Source: Burkholderia puraquae
Lineage (GTDB): Bacteria > Pseudomonadota > Gammaproteobacteria > Burkholderiales > Burkholderiaceae
DNA length: 64,000 nucleotides
Assembly (NCBI RefSeq): GCF_002099195.1
Contig: NZ_NBYX01000011.1
Location: 62,001 to 126,000 of the forward strand
Direction of reading: 5' to 3'
Shown: positions 1-7,494 of the stretch, one piece after another
How positions within the stretch are numbered: the first letter of the stretch is position 1
How the letters are laid out: the number at the start of each line of letters is the position of its first letter
Program-made: the position numbers and the translations under genes
The notes under the pieces: generated by a model
The model's input: the letters and a program-made list of their open reading frames with translations, nothing else
The model's database searches: none
Told to the model about the DNA's origin: nothing

Positions 1-1
1 G

Positions 2-1018
2 AATATCGAGAGCTTGCTGACGAAGCTGCTGGGACAGGCGAAGACCGACGCCCTGTTCTCGACCCTGAACATGCCGGCCATCCTCGAAGAATGGGAAGAA
101 GGCGTCGTGACGCGCGCGGAAATCGCGCAGGCGATGAACATGGCGCTGTTCGAAGGGCTGCTCGAACGGTCGGCGAACGGCCGGGCGTATACGGCCGACG
201 CGATCGAAAGCGGCGGCTCGGTCTATTTCGACCACGGCGCGCTGCGCACGGTGCGCTGGCCGCACACGGGCGCGCTGCCGCCGGGCGAGGCCGCGTTCAC
301 GCGCATCCTGCGTCCGCTCGGCTTCCGCCTGAACGGCCGCTACCCGCTCGACAAGCTCGGCATGACGGGGCGCGCGTATGCGCATGAAGACGCGCCGGAC
401 GAAATCGCGCAGTTCTTCGTGAGCGAACTGCATCCGGAACGTTTCTCGAAGGAATTCCAGCAGGCCGTGACGAACGTTGTGAGCACGTCGCGCGATCCGC
501 TGTCGCCGGCGGCCGTCGCGCTGCTGTGGGAAGTCGAGCGCGAAGGCTGGCTGCCGCTCGACGCCGCGCACGCGCTGCTGCCGGAGATCGTCGGGGCGTT
601 CGCGCGCCAGCACGACCTGCCGAACGAGCTCGACTACGAAACGCTGCTGCTGGAATCGGCGGAAATGGCGTGGATCTCGACCGAAGGCAACGCGTTCAAC
701 CATGCGACCGACCGCGTCGCCGACGTGTTCAAGCTGTCCGACGACGAGAAGGCGAAGGGCCGGCCGATGAAGCCGGAAGTCGAGCGTTCGCGCTCGGGCC
801 GCGTGTTCCAGACCGCGTATCGCGCCGATACCGTCGAACGCGAATTCCGCACGCGCGACGGCGGCACGGTGAAGCGCAACGTGCCGGGTTCGTTCTACGA
901 GTTCATCACGCGCAAGCGCACGTTCGACCAGGCGGCGCGCCGCTGGGTGACCGACCTGCGTTTCGATGCGGGTAACGCGCAGGGCATCTTCAAGATGACG
1001 GCGAACGCGGCGAAGTAA
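2..1018 (+). CDS. DUF1338 (YdcJ/HglS-like) protein, 5' end cut by window edge
   Basis: The frame is open to the left edge. Codons reading N-I-E-S precede the first possible start (TTG at 14), so the real ATG is probably one or two codons outside the window. The protein resembles DUF1338. Characterised members of this family (HglS type) are Fe(II) enzymes that turn 2-oxoadipate into D-2-hydroxyglutarate in lysine breakdown. Likely metal ligands are visible, numbered from the codon at 14: His74 in FDHGALRTV, His230 in EGNAFNHATD and Glu296 in GSFYEFITR. At about 338 residues it is shorter than YdcJ (about 450), as in the short subgroup. A strong hairpin follows the stop. The family call is firm; the substrate is inferred. 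Confidence 0.85.
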   Translation, partial: NIESLLTKLLGQAKTDALFSTLNMPAILEEWEEGVVTRAEIAQAMNMALFEGLLERSANGRAYTADAIESGGSVYFDHGALRTVRWPHTGALPPGEAAFTRILRPLGFRLNGRYPLDKLGMTGRAYAHEDAPDEIAQFFVSELHPERFSKEFQQAVTNVVSTSRDPLSPAAVALLWEVEREGWLPLDAAHALLPEIVGAFARQHDLPNELDYETLLLESAEMAWISTEGNAFNHATDRVADVFKLSDDEKAKGRPMKPEVERSRSGRVFQTAYRADTVEREFRTRDGGTVKRNVPGSFYEFITRKRTFDQAARRWVTDLRFDAGNAQGIFKMTANAAK

Positions 1019-1061
1019 CGCCGAGAACGCAGGGCGCGCCGCTTACGGAAGAAGCGAGCCG

Positions 1062-1093
1062 ATCGGGCAGGATGCATGCGCGTCCTGCCCGAT
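1062..1093 (+). terminator. hairpin after the DUF1338 gene
   Basis: An 11-bp perfect inverted repeat, ATCGGGCAGGA (1062-1072) with TCCTGCCCGAT (1083-1093), has a 10-nt loop and lies 43 bp after the stop. The T-tract is poor (TTGCGTT), so termination may be weak or the hairpin may only stabilise the 3' end. Confidence 0.55.
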
Positions 1094-1220
1094 TTGCGTT
1101 GGGCGGCTCGTGATACGGCGGAACGCGCGCGGCCGGGCGCACGCCGGGTCACGACGTCGTGGTCGTCGGTGGGATGGGAAGAGGGCGGAAGGAGGCTGGC
1201 GCGTGCCGCGCGCCGCACCG

Positions 1221-1304
1221 TCAGAAGAGGTGCGTGATCAGGTAGAACAGCACCAGCAGCCCGACCGGCACGCCGAGCAGCCAGGCGATCAGGTATTTGC
1301 CCAT
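1221..1304 (-). CDS. 27-residue single-pass membrane peptide
   Basis: A short reading frame, MGKYLIAWLLGVPVGLLVLF followed by YLITHLF, is almost wholly one hydrophobic helix after a short MGK start. It ends in TGA and sits about 65 bp downstream of the CsbD gene on the same strand. Its length, the lack of rare codons and its place in a group of stress-type genes suggest a real small membrane protein, like other short stress peptides of Gram-negative bacteria. There is no domain match that I know. Its function is unknown and the prediction rests on composition and position. Confidence 0.5.
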   Translation of the reverse strand: MGKYLIAWLLGVPVGLLVLFYLITHLF

Positions 1305-1368
1305 GTCGTTGTCCTGGTGGCCGCGGCGCCGTGGGCGCCGCGGCGGGTGATGTCGATGTGCGATCGCG

Positions 1369-1566
1369 TCACAGCTCGCGATCGAATTCCTTCAACTGCT
1401 TCTCGGCCGCGTCGCGAGCGATCCCGTACCGCTCCTGGATCTTGCCGGCGAGATACTCGCGATTGCCGTCGGCCACCTTCAGGTCGTCGTCGGTCAGCTT
1501 GCCCCACTTGGCCTTCAGCTTGCCGGCGAGCTGCTTCCACTGGCCCTTGATCTTGTCCTCGTTCAT
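1369..1566 (-). CDS. CsbD family stress protein
   Basis: This 65-residue hydrophilic protein begins MNEDKIKGQWKQLAGKLKAK, the typical CsbD-like opening (KIKGxWkQlkGkvKekWGkLTDDDL). The family is small, charged and often induced by general stress; its biochemical role is not known. GGAGCACACG lies just before the ATG as a Shine-Dalgarno. It lies 56 bp downstream of the BON gene and probably shares its transcript. A second CsbD gene is at 4256. Confidence 0.9.
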   Translation of the reverse strand: MNEDKIKGQWKQLAGKLKAKWGKLTDDDLKVADGNREYLAGKIQERYGIARDAAEKQLKEFDREL

Positions 1567-1622
1567 CGTGTGCTCCTTGTCGTGCAGGGATAAAAGGCGC
1601 GGCGGCGGGCCGCGCCGGGAGG

Positions 1623-1973
1623 TCAGGCCTTCGCCTTCAGGCCGGATGCGTCGACGTGCTTCACGCCCTTGACCGCGCGCGACACGGCGATCGCCTTCTT
1701 CACGGCGATCTTCGTGGGCAGCACGCCCGTGAGCGTGACGACGCCGTCGACCGTCTTCACGCTGATGTCGACGCTCTTCAGGCCGTCGATCGTGGCCAGC
1801 CGGCCCTTCACCTTCGTCGTGATCCACGTGTCGGTGACGGGCTGGTTCGATTCGGTCTTCATGCCGTTGCCGGCGGATGCGTCCTGCGCAACCGCGTTCG
1901 TGAGCGGCGCGGCACTCAGCAGGAAAGCCGCGCTGACGGCGAGCAGCGTCGAAAGATGCGGGGTCTTGTTCAT
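1623..1973 (-). CDS. periplasmic BON-domain protein
   Basis: This is a 116-residue exported protein. Residues 1 to about 30 form a Sec signal peptide (MNKT, hydrophobic core LLAVSAAFLLSAA, then AVAQD). The rest is one BON domain, with ITTKVKGRLATIDGLKSVDI and then VDGVVTLTGVLPTKIAVKKA, the usual alpha-beta-beta pattern with the V-x-L-x-G turn. BON proteins such as OsmY act in the periplasm under osmotic and envelope stress. GGAGAAC precedes the ATG. The CsbD gene and a small membrane peptide follow on the same strand. Confidence 0.9.
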   Translation of the reverse strand: MNKTPHLSTLLAVSAAFLLSAAPLTNAVAQDASAGNGMKTESNQPVTDTWITTKVKGRLATIDGLKSVDISVKTVDGVVTLTGVLPTKIAVKKAIAVSRAVKGVKHVDASGLKAKA

Positions 1974-2036
1974 TGATGTTCTCCTTCGATTGGCGTGGTG
2001 AATGGATCAATCGCCGAGCACGGATCGTGCCGCGTG

Positions 2037-2201
2037 TTACCGGGCGATCGGCGTGTCGTAGCCAGGCTCGCGCGGCGGCATGTCCGGGCGCGGCACGTCG
2101 GGCGGCAGCGGAACCGGCGGATCGGTGCCGGGCGGCGGTTCGGGCGGGCTGTCCGGAGGCGGTTCGGGCCGCGTCGGATCGGGTGTCTGATGCAGCTTCA
2201 T
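2037..2201 (-). CDS. 54-residue proline-rich peptide
   Basis: MKLHQTPDPTRPEPPPDSPP opens a peptide in which roughly 40 percent of residues are proline and the rest are mostly D, E, R and T. It has no signal peptide and no helix-forming stretch, so it is likely disordered. GAGGAGAAGC lies 6 bp before the ATG, which argues for translation. It shares the 2202-2567 control region with the divergent PAS-LuxR gene. Function is unknown. Confidence 0.6.
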   Translation of the reverse strand: MKLHQTPDPTRPEPPPDSPPEPPPGTDPPVPLPPDVPRPDMPPREPGYDTPIAR

Positions 2202-2427
2202 CGTGCTTCTCCTCTGCGGTTCGGCAGGCAGCGCATGAGCGCCGATGCAGTACCAGCGTACCGGGGCGAACGCATGCGGACATCGCGCAAATTCACCTGA
2301 TCGGCTAGTGCGTTTGCACGGGGTGTCGGAACGGGGGAGGAGGCGGGCCCGTGGGCTGCGACGCGCGCAAAGCCGGGGCAGTGAGTGCTTCCGGGATCGG
2401 CGGGATGCCGCACGGTGGCGCGCGCCG

Positions 2428-2460
2428 TGCGAATGTACTATGGCGGATAGTGCATTCGCG
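2428..2460. promoter_or_regulatory. 33-bp palindromic operator upstream of the PAS-LuxR gene
   Basis: The half-sites TGCGAATGTACTA (2428-2440) and TAGTGCATTCGCG (2448-2460) are separated by 7 bp. The same 13-7-13 layout recurs at 4125-4157 before the downstream csbD gene. It is a probable binding site for the LuxR-type regulator encoded between the two sites. The remainder of the 2202-2567 interval shows no other feature I can support. Confidence 0.65.
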
Positions 2461-2567
2461 CCTGTCGTGCCGCAGCACGGCACGCGATCATCGCCACACG
2501 CGCCGGCCGGCGCGTGTGGGGCGCGTGTGGACGAAGCGGCAACCGGGCCGGCGGTCATCCTGACGAC

Positions 2568-4115
2568 ATGGACAACCATTCGATGAACGAACAGGTAAAC
2601 GAACAGGCGCTGAAGTCGCATACCGACCGGCGCCAGCTGCACCAGATCATCGCGGGGCTCACCGAGGGCGTGATCCTGGTCGAGCCCGACCAGCGGATCG
2701 TGTGGGCGAACGAGGCCGCGCTCGCGATGCACGGCGTGACCGAGCTGAAGGCGCTCGGCGCGACCGTCACCGATTACCGCGAGCGCTTCCGGCTGCGCTA
2801 CCGGAACAACCATCCGGTGCGCGACGGCCACTATCCGATGGATCGCGTGATCGCGGGCGAGGAGTTCAGCGACGTGACGGTCGAAGTCGAATCGGCCGCC
2901 GACGAAACCGTGAGCTGGGTTCATCGCATCCGCAGCCTCGTGCTGACGAACGCGGCCGGTGAACCCGACTGCCTCGCACTCGTGCTGCACGATGCAACCG
3001 AATGGGCGAGCGCGGAGGAGCGCTTCGAGCGCACCTTCAACGCGAACCCGGCGCCTGCCGTGATCTGCCGGCTCGACGACCTGCGCTACGTGAAGGTCAA
3101 CCAGGGCTTTCTGGACATGACCGGCCACGCGCGCGACGACGTCCTCGGCCGCTCGGTGTACGAGATCGACGTGCTCGAACAGGCCGAGCGGCGCGAACTC
3201 GCGATCGAGCGGCTTGGCGAAGGCGCGACGATCCCGCAGATGGAGGCCGTGCTGAAACGCGCGGACGGCAGCGCGAAGGCCGTGGTCGTCGCCGGGCAGC
3301 CGATCGACATGAACGACGAGGCGTGCATGCTGTTCACGTTCATGGATCTCGAGCCGCGCAAGCAGGCCGAGCGCGCGCTGCGGCAGAGCGAGGAACGCTT
3401 CGCGACGGCATTCCGGATGGCGCCGGTCGCCACCGCGATCGTCACGGCCGACCGCTTCGAGCTGCTCGACGTGAACGGCGCGTTCGCCGAGATGACGGGC
3501 CATGCGCAGGACGACCTGCTCGGTAAATCCGCGGACGAGATCGGGCTCTGGGCCGAACGCGGCGCGTGGCAGCGCATCGAGGGCCGGCTCGCGCACGACG
3601 GCAACGTGCGCAATGCCGACGTGCAGATCCGCACGCGTGAAGGCGACGTGCGCGATTGCGTCGTGTCGGCCGACCCCGTCGCGATCCACGGGCGCGACTG
3701 CCTGCTCGTCGCGCTGCTCGACATCAGCGATCGCAAGCGCACCGAGATGGAGCTCGTCTACGCGATCGAAACGGCGATGCAGGATGCGTCGTGGTTCAGC
3801 CGCACGCTGATCGAGAAGCTCGCGAACGTGCGGCGCGCGAATGCGCCGGATGCGGGTGCACAACTGTCGGACCTGACCGCGCGCGAACGCGACGTGTTCG
3901 ACCTGCTGTGCCATGGCCTGGCCGACAAGGAGATCGCCGGCCGCCTCGGGCTCGCGCCGAACACCGTGCGCAATCACGTCGCGACGATCTACGCGAAGCT
4001 CGACGTGCACAGCCGCGGCGAGGCGATCGTATGGGCGCGCGAACGCGGGATCGTCGGCGCGGCCGAAGCGAACGGCGCGCGCGGCGAGAAGGGCGGTGCG
4101 AAGGGCAAGGACTGA
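2568..4115 (+). CDS. triple-PAS LuxR-type transcription regulator
   Basis: This 515-residue cytoplasmic protein has three PAS domains at about 22-140, 150-265 and 275-390. Each ends in the PAC-type signature (LHDATEWASAEER, FMDLEPRKQAE, LLDISDRKRTE). A linker helix follows, then a GerE/LuxR helix-turn-helix at 435-495 (LTARERDVFDLLCHGLADKE, NTVRNHVATIYAKL). There is no kinase or receiver domain, so it probably senses a ligand or redox state through PAS and binds DNA itself. ATG 2568 is chosen, with ATG 2583 as alternative; neither has a clear Shine-Dalgarno. Matching palindromes flank the gene and suggest autoregulation and control of the neighbouring csbD and proline-rich genes. Confidence 0.88.
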   Translation: MDNHSMNEQVNEQALKSHTDRRQLHQIIAGLTEGVILVEPDQRIVWANEAALAMHGVTELKALGATVTDYRERFRLRYRNNHPVRDGHYPMDRVIAGEEFSDVTVEVESAADETVSWVHRIRSLVLTNAAGEPDCLALVLHDATEWASAEERFERTFNANPAPAVICRLDDLRYVKVNQGFLDMTGHARDDVLGRSVYEIDVLEQAERRELAIERLGEGATIPQMEAVLKRADGSAKAVVVAGQPIDMNDEACMLFTFMDLEPRKQAERALRQSEERFATAFRMAPVATAIVTADRFELLDVNGAFAEMTGHAQDDLLGKSADEIGLWAERGAWQRIEGRLAHDGNVRNADVQIRTREGDVRDCVVSADPVAIHGRDCLLVALLDISDRKRTEMELVYAIETAMQDASWFSRTLIEKLANVRRANAPDAGAQLSDLTARERDVFDLLCHGLADKEIAGRLGLAPNTVRNHVATIYAKLDVHSRGEAIVWARERGIVGAAEANGARGEKGGAKGKD

Positions 4116-4124
4116 TGCCGTCGG

Positions 4125-4157
4125 TGCGAATGCACCATGCGCGCTGGTGCATCCGCA
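4125..4157. promoter_or_regulatory. second copy of the 33-bp palindromic operator
   Basis: TGCGAATGCACCA (4125-4137) and TGGTGCATCCGCA (4145-4157) are separated by 7 bp. Arm sequence and spacing match the 2428-2460 site. It starts 10 bp after the regulator stop and ends about 98 bp before the csbD start, the expected position for promoter control of csbD. Confidence 0.65.
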
Positions 4158-4255
4158 TCTGCCGCGCGCGGCGCCCGCTTGCGATCCTGTCCACTCGGCG
4201 GCGCGGCGCTCGCCGTCACGTCGCCGGTTCTCCCCAACCATCGCAGGAGGCGACC

Positions 4256-4447
4256 ATGGACAGGAATCGCATCGAAGGCAAGCTCAAGCAGGTCAAGGGT
4301 TCGGTCAAGGAAGCGCTCGGCAAGGTGACGGGCGACCGCAAGACGGAAGCGGAAGGCGTCGCCGAACAGCAAGCCGGCAAGATGCAGGAGCAGGCCGGCG
4401 AGGCGGCCGATGCGGTGCGCAAGCACACGGGCACCGATCGGCACTGA
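4256..4447 (+). CDS. CsbD family stress protein (second copy)
   Basis: This 63-residue hydrophilic protein begins MDRNRIEGKLKQVKGSVKEA and continues with LGKVTGDRKTEAEG, the standard CsbD pattern with a long, charged, alanine/glutamine-rich helix behind it. AGGAGG lies 4 bp before the ATG, a strong ribosome-binding site. It is preceded by the second palindromic operator, so the upstream PAS-LuxR protein is a likely regulator. It differs clearly in sequence from the CsbD at 1369, so this is not a recent duplicate. Confidence 0.9.
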   Translation: MDRNRIEGKLKQVKGSVKEALGKVTGDRKTEAEGVAEQQAGKMQEQAGEAADAVRKHTGTDRH

Positions 4448-4867
4448 CCGATGACGCGGCGCCGCGGGCGTCGCGATGGCCGGCCGGGCCGTCATCGCAA
4501 CGATGATGCGCCGCCGGCATGACCGCGGCCGGCCTTGATGGACGGGGGCCGGCGCGGCATCCCGTCGAAGCTGTCCGTGCAAGGCTCACCGTTGCACGGG
4601 CCGCGGGCCGGCTGCGAACACGGAACTTGATGACAAATCCTCACTACATAATTCCGATATTTCGTTTGCTGCACGGCTATTGGCTACCCACAATCCATTC
4701 ACCTCTTTCGCGATGAAAGGTTCTTCGGAGACGGAGCCGCGGCGATCGACCAGCCGGCTGGGGGCGTTGCATGACGCCCCGGCGGCGGACGAGATGACCG
4801 GCACGCGGGAGGTTGCCGACGCGCGGCCGTCGCGCGTTGCATCCCGGCCCCCAGAACAAGGATTGTC
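4448..4867. other. 420-bp intergenic region with an inverted repeat and an AT-rich stretch
   Basis: I see no convincing gene. CCGTGCAA (4575-4582) and TTGCACGG (4592-4599) form an 8-bp inverted repeat with a 9-nt spacer, a possible csbD 3' hairpin or operator. The stretch 4625-4690 is AT-rich for this genome and probably carries the promoter of the binding-protein gene at 4868, but no clean -35/-10 pair can be fixed. Confidence 0.4.
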
Positions 4868-6019
4868 ATGACGTTCCGCATTCGTTCGCTTTCCGGCGTC
4901 GCATTGACCGCCGCGATCCTCGCGCTCCAGACGGGCGCGGCTCATGCGCAGGAGACGGTTGTCAAGGTCGGCGTGGCCGGCCCGCTGACGGGCGGCGGCG
5001 CCGCTTACGGCAAGGACATCGAGAACGGCGTGCGCATGGCCGTCGACGAAGCGAATGCCGCACATACGACGGTGGGCGGCAAGCCCGTGAAGTTCGTCGT
5101 CGCGTCGCAGGACGACCAGAGCGATCCGCGCACCGGCGTGCAGGCCGCGCAGCAGCTCGCCGACGCGCAGGTGGCCGTCGTGATCGGCCACTTCAACTCG
5201 GGCACGACGCTGCCCGCGTCGAAGATCTACGCGAAGGCCGGCATTCCGATGATCACGCCGTCGGCGACCAATCCCGACATCACGCGCGCCGGGCTCGGCA
5301 CCGTGTACCGCGTGATCGCCACCGACACGCAGAACGCCGGCAATGCAGGCGCCTATGCGGCGAGCGTGACCAAGGCGAAGCGCATCGCGATCATCGACGA
5401 CCGCACCGCGTTCGGCCAGGGCGAAGCCGACGAATTCGAGCAGGCCGTGAAGACGAACGGCGGCACGATCGTCGCGCGCGAATTCACGAACGACAAGGCG
5501 GTGGACTTCAGCGCGCAGCTCACGAAGATCAAGAGCACCAATGCCGATCTTGTGTTCTTCGGCGGCCTCGACGCACAGGCCGCGATGCTCGTGAAGCGCA
5601 TGCGCCAGCTCGGCATCCGCGCGCAGTTCCTCGCGGGCGGCGGCGTGATGAACGCGAACTTCATCAGGCTGGCCGGCAACGCGGCGGAAGGCGCGTCCGT
5701 GTGGGAATACGGGCAGCCGCTGTCGCGGCTCGCGAAGGGCAAGCAGTTCGAAACGAAATTCAAGCAGAAGTACGGCATCGACATGCTCGCGTACGCGCCG
5801 TTCGCGTACGACGCGACGTGGATCGCGATCAACGCGATGCAGAAGGCGAACTCGACGAAGCCGGCCGATTTCAACGGCGCGCTGAAGGGCACGCGCTACG
5901 ACGGCATCACGGGCACGATCGCGTTCACGAACACGGGCGACCTGAAGAACCCGAGCTCGACGCTGTATGAGGTGAAGAACGCCGCGTGGCAGCCCGTCAC
6001 GACGAAATCGGCGGATTGA
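4868..6019 (+). CDS. branched-chain amino acid-type ABC transporter substrate-binding protein
   Basis: This is a 383-residue periplasmic binding protein of the LivJ/LivK type. A Sec signal peptide ends near AHAQE (about residue 28). The mature start VVKVGVAGPLTGGGAAYGKD and the later SATNPDITRAGLGTVYRVIATD, then AYAPFAYDATWIAINAMQKA, are characteristic of the Peripla_BP_6 fold. No permease or ATPase genes are adjacent, so it is an orphan component that must serve a transporter elsewhere. Ligand unknown: leucine-type amino acids or aromatic acids are the usual choices. The following FAD oxidoreductase may act on the same class of compound. Confidence 0.92.
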   Translation: MTFRIRSLSGVALTAAILALQTGAAHAQETVVKVGVAGPLTGGGAAYGKDIENGVRMAVDEANAAHTTVGGKPVKFVVASQDDQSDPRTGVQAAQQLADAQVAVVIGHFNSGTTLPASKIYAKAGIPMITPSATNPDITRAGLGTVYRVIATDTQNAGNAGAYAASVTKAKRIAIIDDRTAFGQGEADEFEQAVKTNGGTIVAREFTNDKAVDFSAQLTKIKSTNADLVFFGGLDAQAAMLVKRMRQLGIRAQFLAGGGVMNANFIRLAGNAAEGASVWEYGQPLSRLAKGKQFETKFKQKYGIDMLAYAPFAYDATWIAINAMQKANSTKPADFNGALKGTRYDGITGTIAFTNTGDLKNPSSTLYEVKNAAWQPVTTKSAD

Positions 6020-6214
6020 ACGCAACAGGCGCGCGCGGACTTTCGCGGCGATGCCGGACGTGCTGAAATGCCATCGGCGATCGGTTGCGATCGCGGCGCA
6101 CACCGGAGTTGCAGCCGCCCAGGTCTGCCCGCGCGACGCCGCGTGTGACGCGGCACGAACAACCCACGGGCGTGGCCGGCTGGCCGCGCCCAACATGTGC
6201 AACTGGAGTCAGTC

Positions 6215-7387
6215 GTGAGTTCTCAAGTCGTCATCGTCGGCGGTGGTGTGATCGGCAGCTCGATCGCTTATTTCCTGCGCGCCACCGATCCCACGGTATC
6301 CGTGACCGTCATCGAGCGCGACCCCACCTATGCGCGATCGTCGTCGGCGTTGTCGGCCGCGTCGATTCGCCAGCAGTTCTCGACGCCGCTGTCGATCGAG
6401 ATGTCGCTGTTCGGCATCGACTTTCTGCGCACGATCGGCGAACGGCTCGAAGTGGACGGCCACCAGCCGTCGATCGATCTGCACGAAGGCGGCTACCTGT
6501 TCCTCGCGACGCCGGCCGGCGATGCGACGCTGCGCGAGAACCATGCGCTGCAGACGCGCCTCGGCGCCGATATCCGGCTGATGGATCGCGATGCGCTGCG
6601 CGCGAAGTTTCCGTGGCTGAACGTCGACGATCTCGCGTCGGGCGCGTATGGCGTGAGCGGCGAAGGCTGGTTCGACGGCTACGGGCTCGTGCAGGCACTG
6701 CGCAAGAAGGCGCAGGCGCTCGGTGCGCGCTACGTGCCGGCCGATGTGAAGGACGTGGTACGCGACGGCCGCAAGATCACGCATGTCGTGACGGGCGACG
6801 GCGAGCGTTATGCGTGCGACACGCTCGTCAACGCGGCGGGTGCATGGACGCGCACGCTGTCGTCGATGATGGGGATCGACATTCCCGTCCATGCGCGCCG
6901 CCGCAGCATCTTCAACGTGTCGTCGCCGGCGAAGCTGACGGATTGCCCGCTGCTGATCGATCCGACCGGCGTGTATTTCCGGCCGGAAGGGCGCACATAT
7001 ATCTGCGGGACGTCGCCGAGCCCGGACCGCGACCCGGACGACCTGCCGCTCGACGAAGTCGACCACGACCTGTTCGACGAGGTGATCTGGCCGACGCTCG
7101 CGAATCGCGTGCCGGAGTTCGAGGCGCTGCGCGTGGAGAATTGCTGGTCCGGGTACTACGAGTACAACGTGTTCGACCACAACGCGATCATCGGGTATCA
7201 CCCCGAACTCGACAACGTCGTGTTCGCGAACGGCTACAGCGGCCACGGGCTGCAGCAGGGGCCGGCGACGGGGCGCGGGGTCAGTGAACTCATTCTGGGC
7301 GGGCGTTATGACACGCTCGACCTGTCGTCGCTCGGCTGGGCGCGTGTGCTGGAAAACCGGCCGATCGTCGAAAAGAACGTCGTGTAG
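6215..7387 (+). CDS. FAD-dependent oxidoreductase (DAO/glycine oxidase family)
   Basis: This 390-residue protein opens with an N-terminal Rossmann motif VVIVGGGVIGSSIAYFLRA (GxGxxG) and the conserved acidic end of the second strand (VIERD). The C-terminal region NGYSGHGLQQGPATGRGVSE is the DAO-family FAD-binding end. GTG 6215 is preferred over GTG 6197 because CTGGAG lies 6 bp before it and because it begins MSSQVVIVGG. The enzyme should oxidise an amino acid or related amine with FAD in the cytoplasm; the substrate is unknown. The 3' UTR contains the first copy of the sRNA-like element. Confidence 0.85.
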   Translation: MSSQVVIVGGGVIGSSIAYFLRATDPTVSVTVIERDPTYARSSSALSAASIRQQFSTPLSIEMSLFGIDFLRTIGERLEVDGHQPSIDLHEGGYLFLATPAGDATLRENHALQTRLGADIRLMDRDALRAKFPWLNVDDLASGAYGVSGEGWFDGYGLVQALRKKAQALGARYVPADVKDVVRDGRKITHVVTGDGERYACDTLVNAAGAWTRTLSSMMGIDIPVHARRRSIFNVSSPAKLTDCPLLIDPTGVYFRPEGRTYICGTSPSPDRDPDDLPLDEVDHDLFDEVIWPTLANRVPEFEALRVENCWSGYYEYNVFDHNAIIGYHPELDNVVFANGYSGHGLQQGPATGRGVSELILGGRYDTLDLSSLGWARVLENRPIVEKNVV

Positions 7388-7472
7388 CACGGCGTAACCG
7401 CCCGGCAGTGGGGTGGGCGGGATTCTCCTTGTGTCTCAAACCCATTGGCCCGACTGCGTCGGGCCTTTTTTT
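7384..7472 (+). ncRNA. putative 3'-UTR small RNA, copy 1 of a two-copy element
   Basis: From the oxidoreductase stop codon to the terminator this stretch resembles 15031-15116. Shared parts are GTAGCACGG, GCGGGAT, TCTCCTTGT, TCTC, TTGGCCCGACT and the terminator. TGGG-c-GGGA (7414-7422) can pair with TCTC-aaa-CCCA (7434-7444) and shows TTCTCCTTGTG in the loop. TCTCCTT is the complement of a Shine-Dalgarno. A terminator closes it. That it is a stable RNA is an inference. Confidence 0.5.
7447..7472 (+). terminator. rho-independent terminator
   Basis: GGCCCGAC (7447-7454), 3-nt loop TGC, GTCGGGCC (7458-7465), then seven T. It terminates the FAD oxidoreductase transcript and lies between convergent genes. 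Confidence 0.9.
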
Positions 7473-7494
7473 GTTGCGCGTGTGGTTGCACGGG

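Noticed and set aside
2037..4241. 734-codon open frame on the minus strand
   Set aside because: Only its last 54 codons (the proline-rich peptide with its own ribosome-binding site) look real; the rest is antisense to the PAS-LuxR gene.
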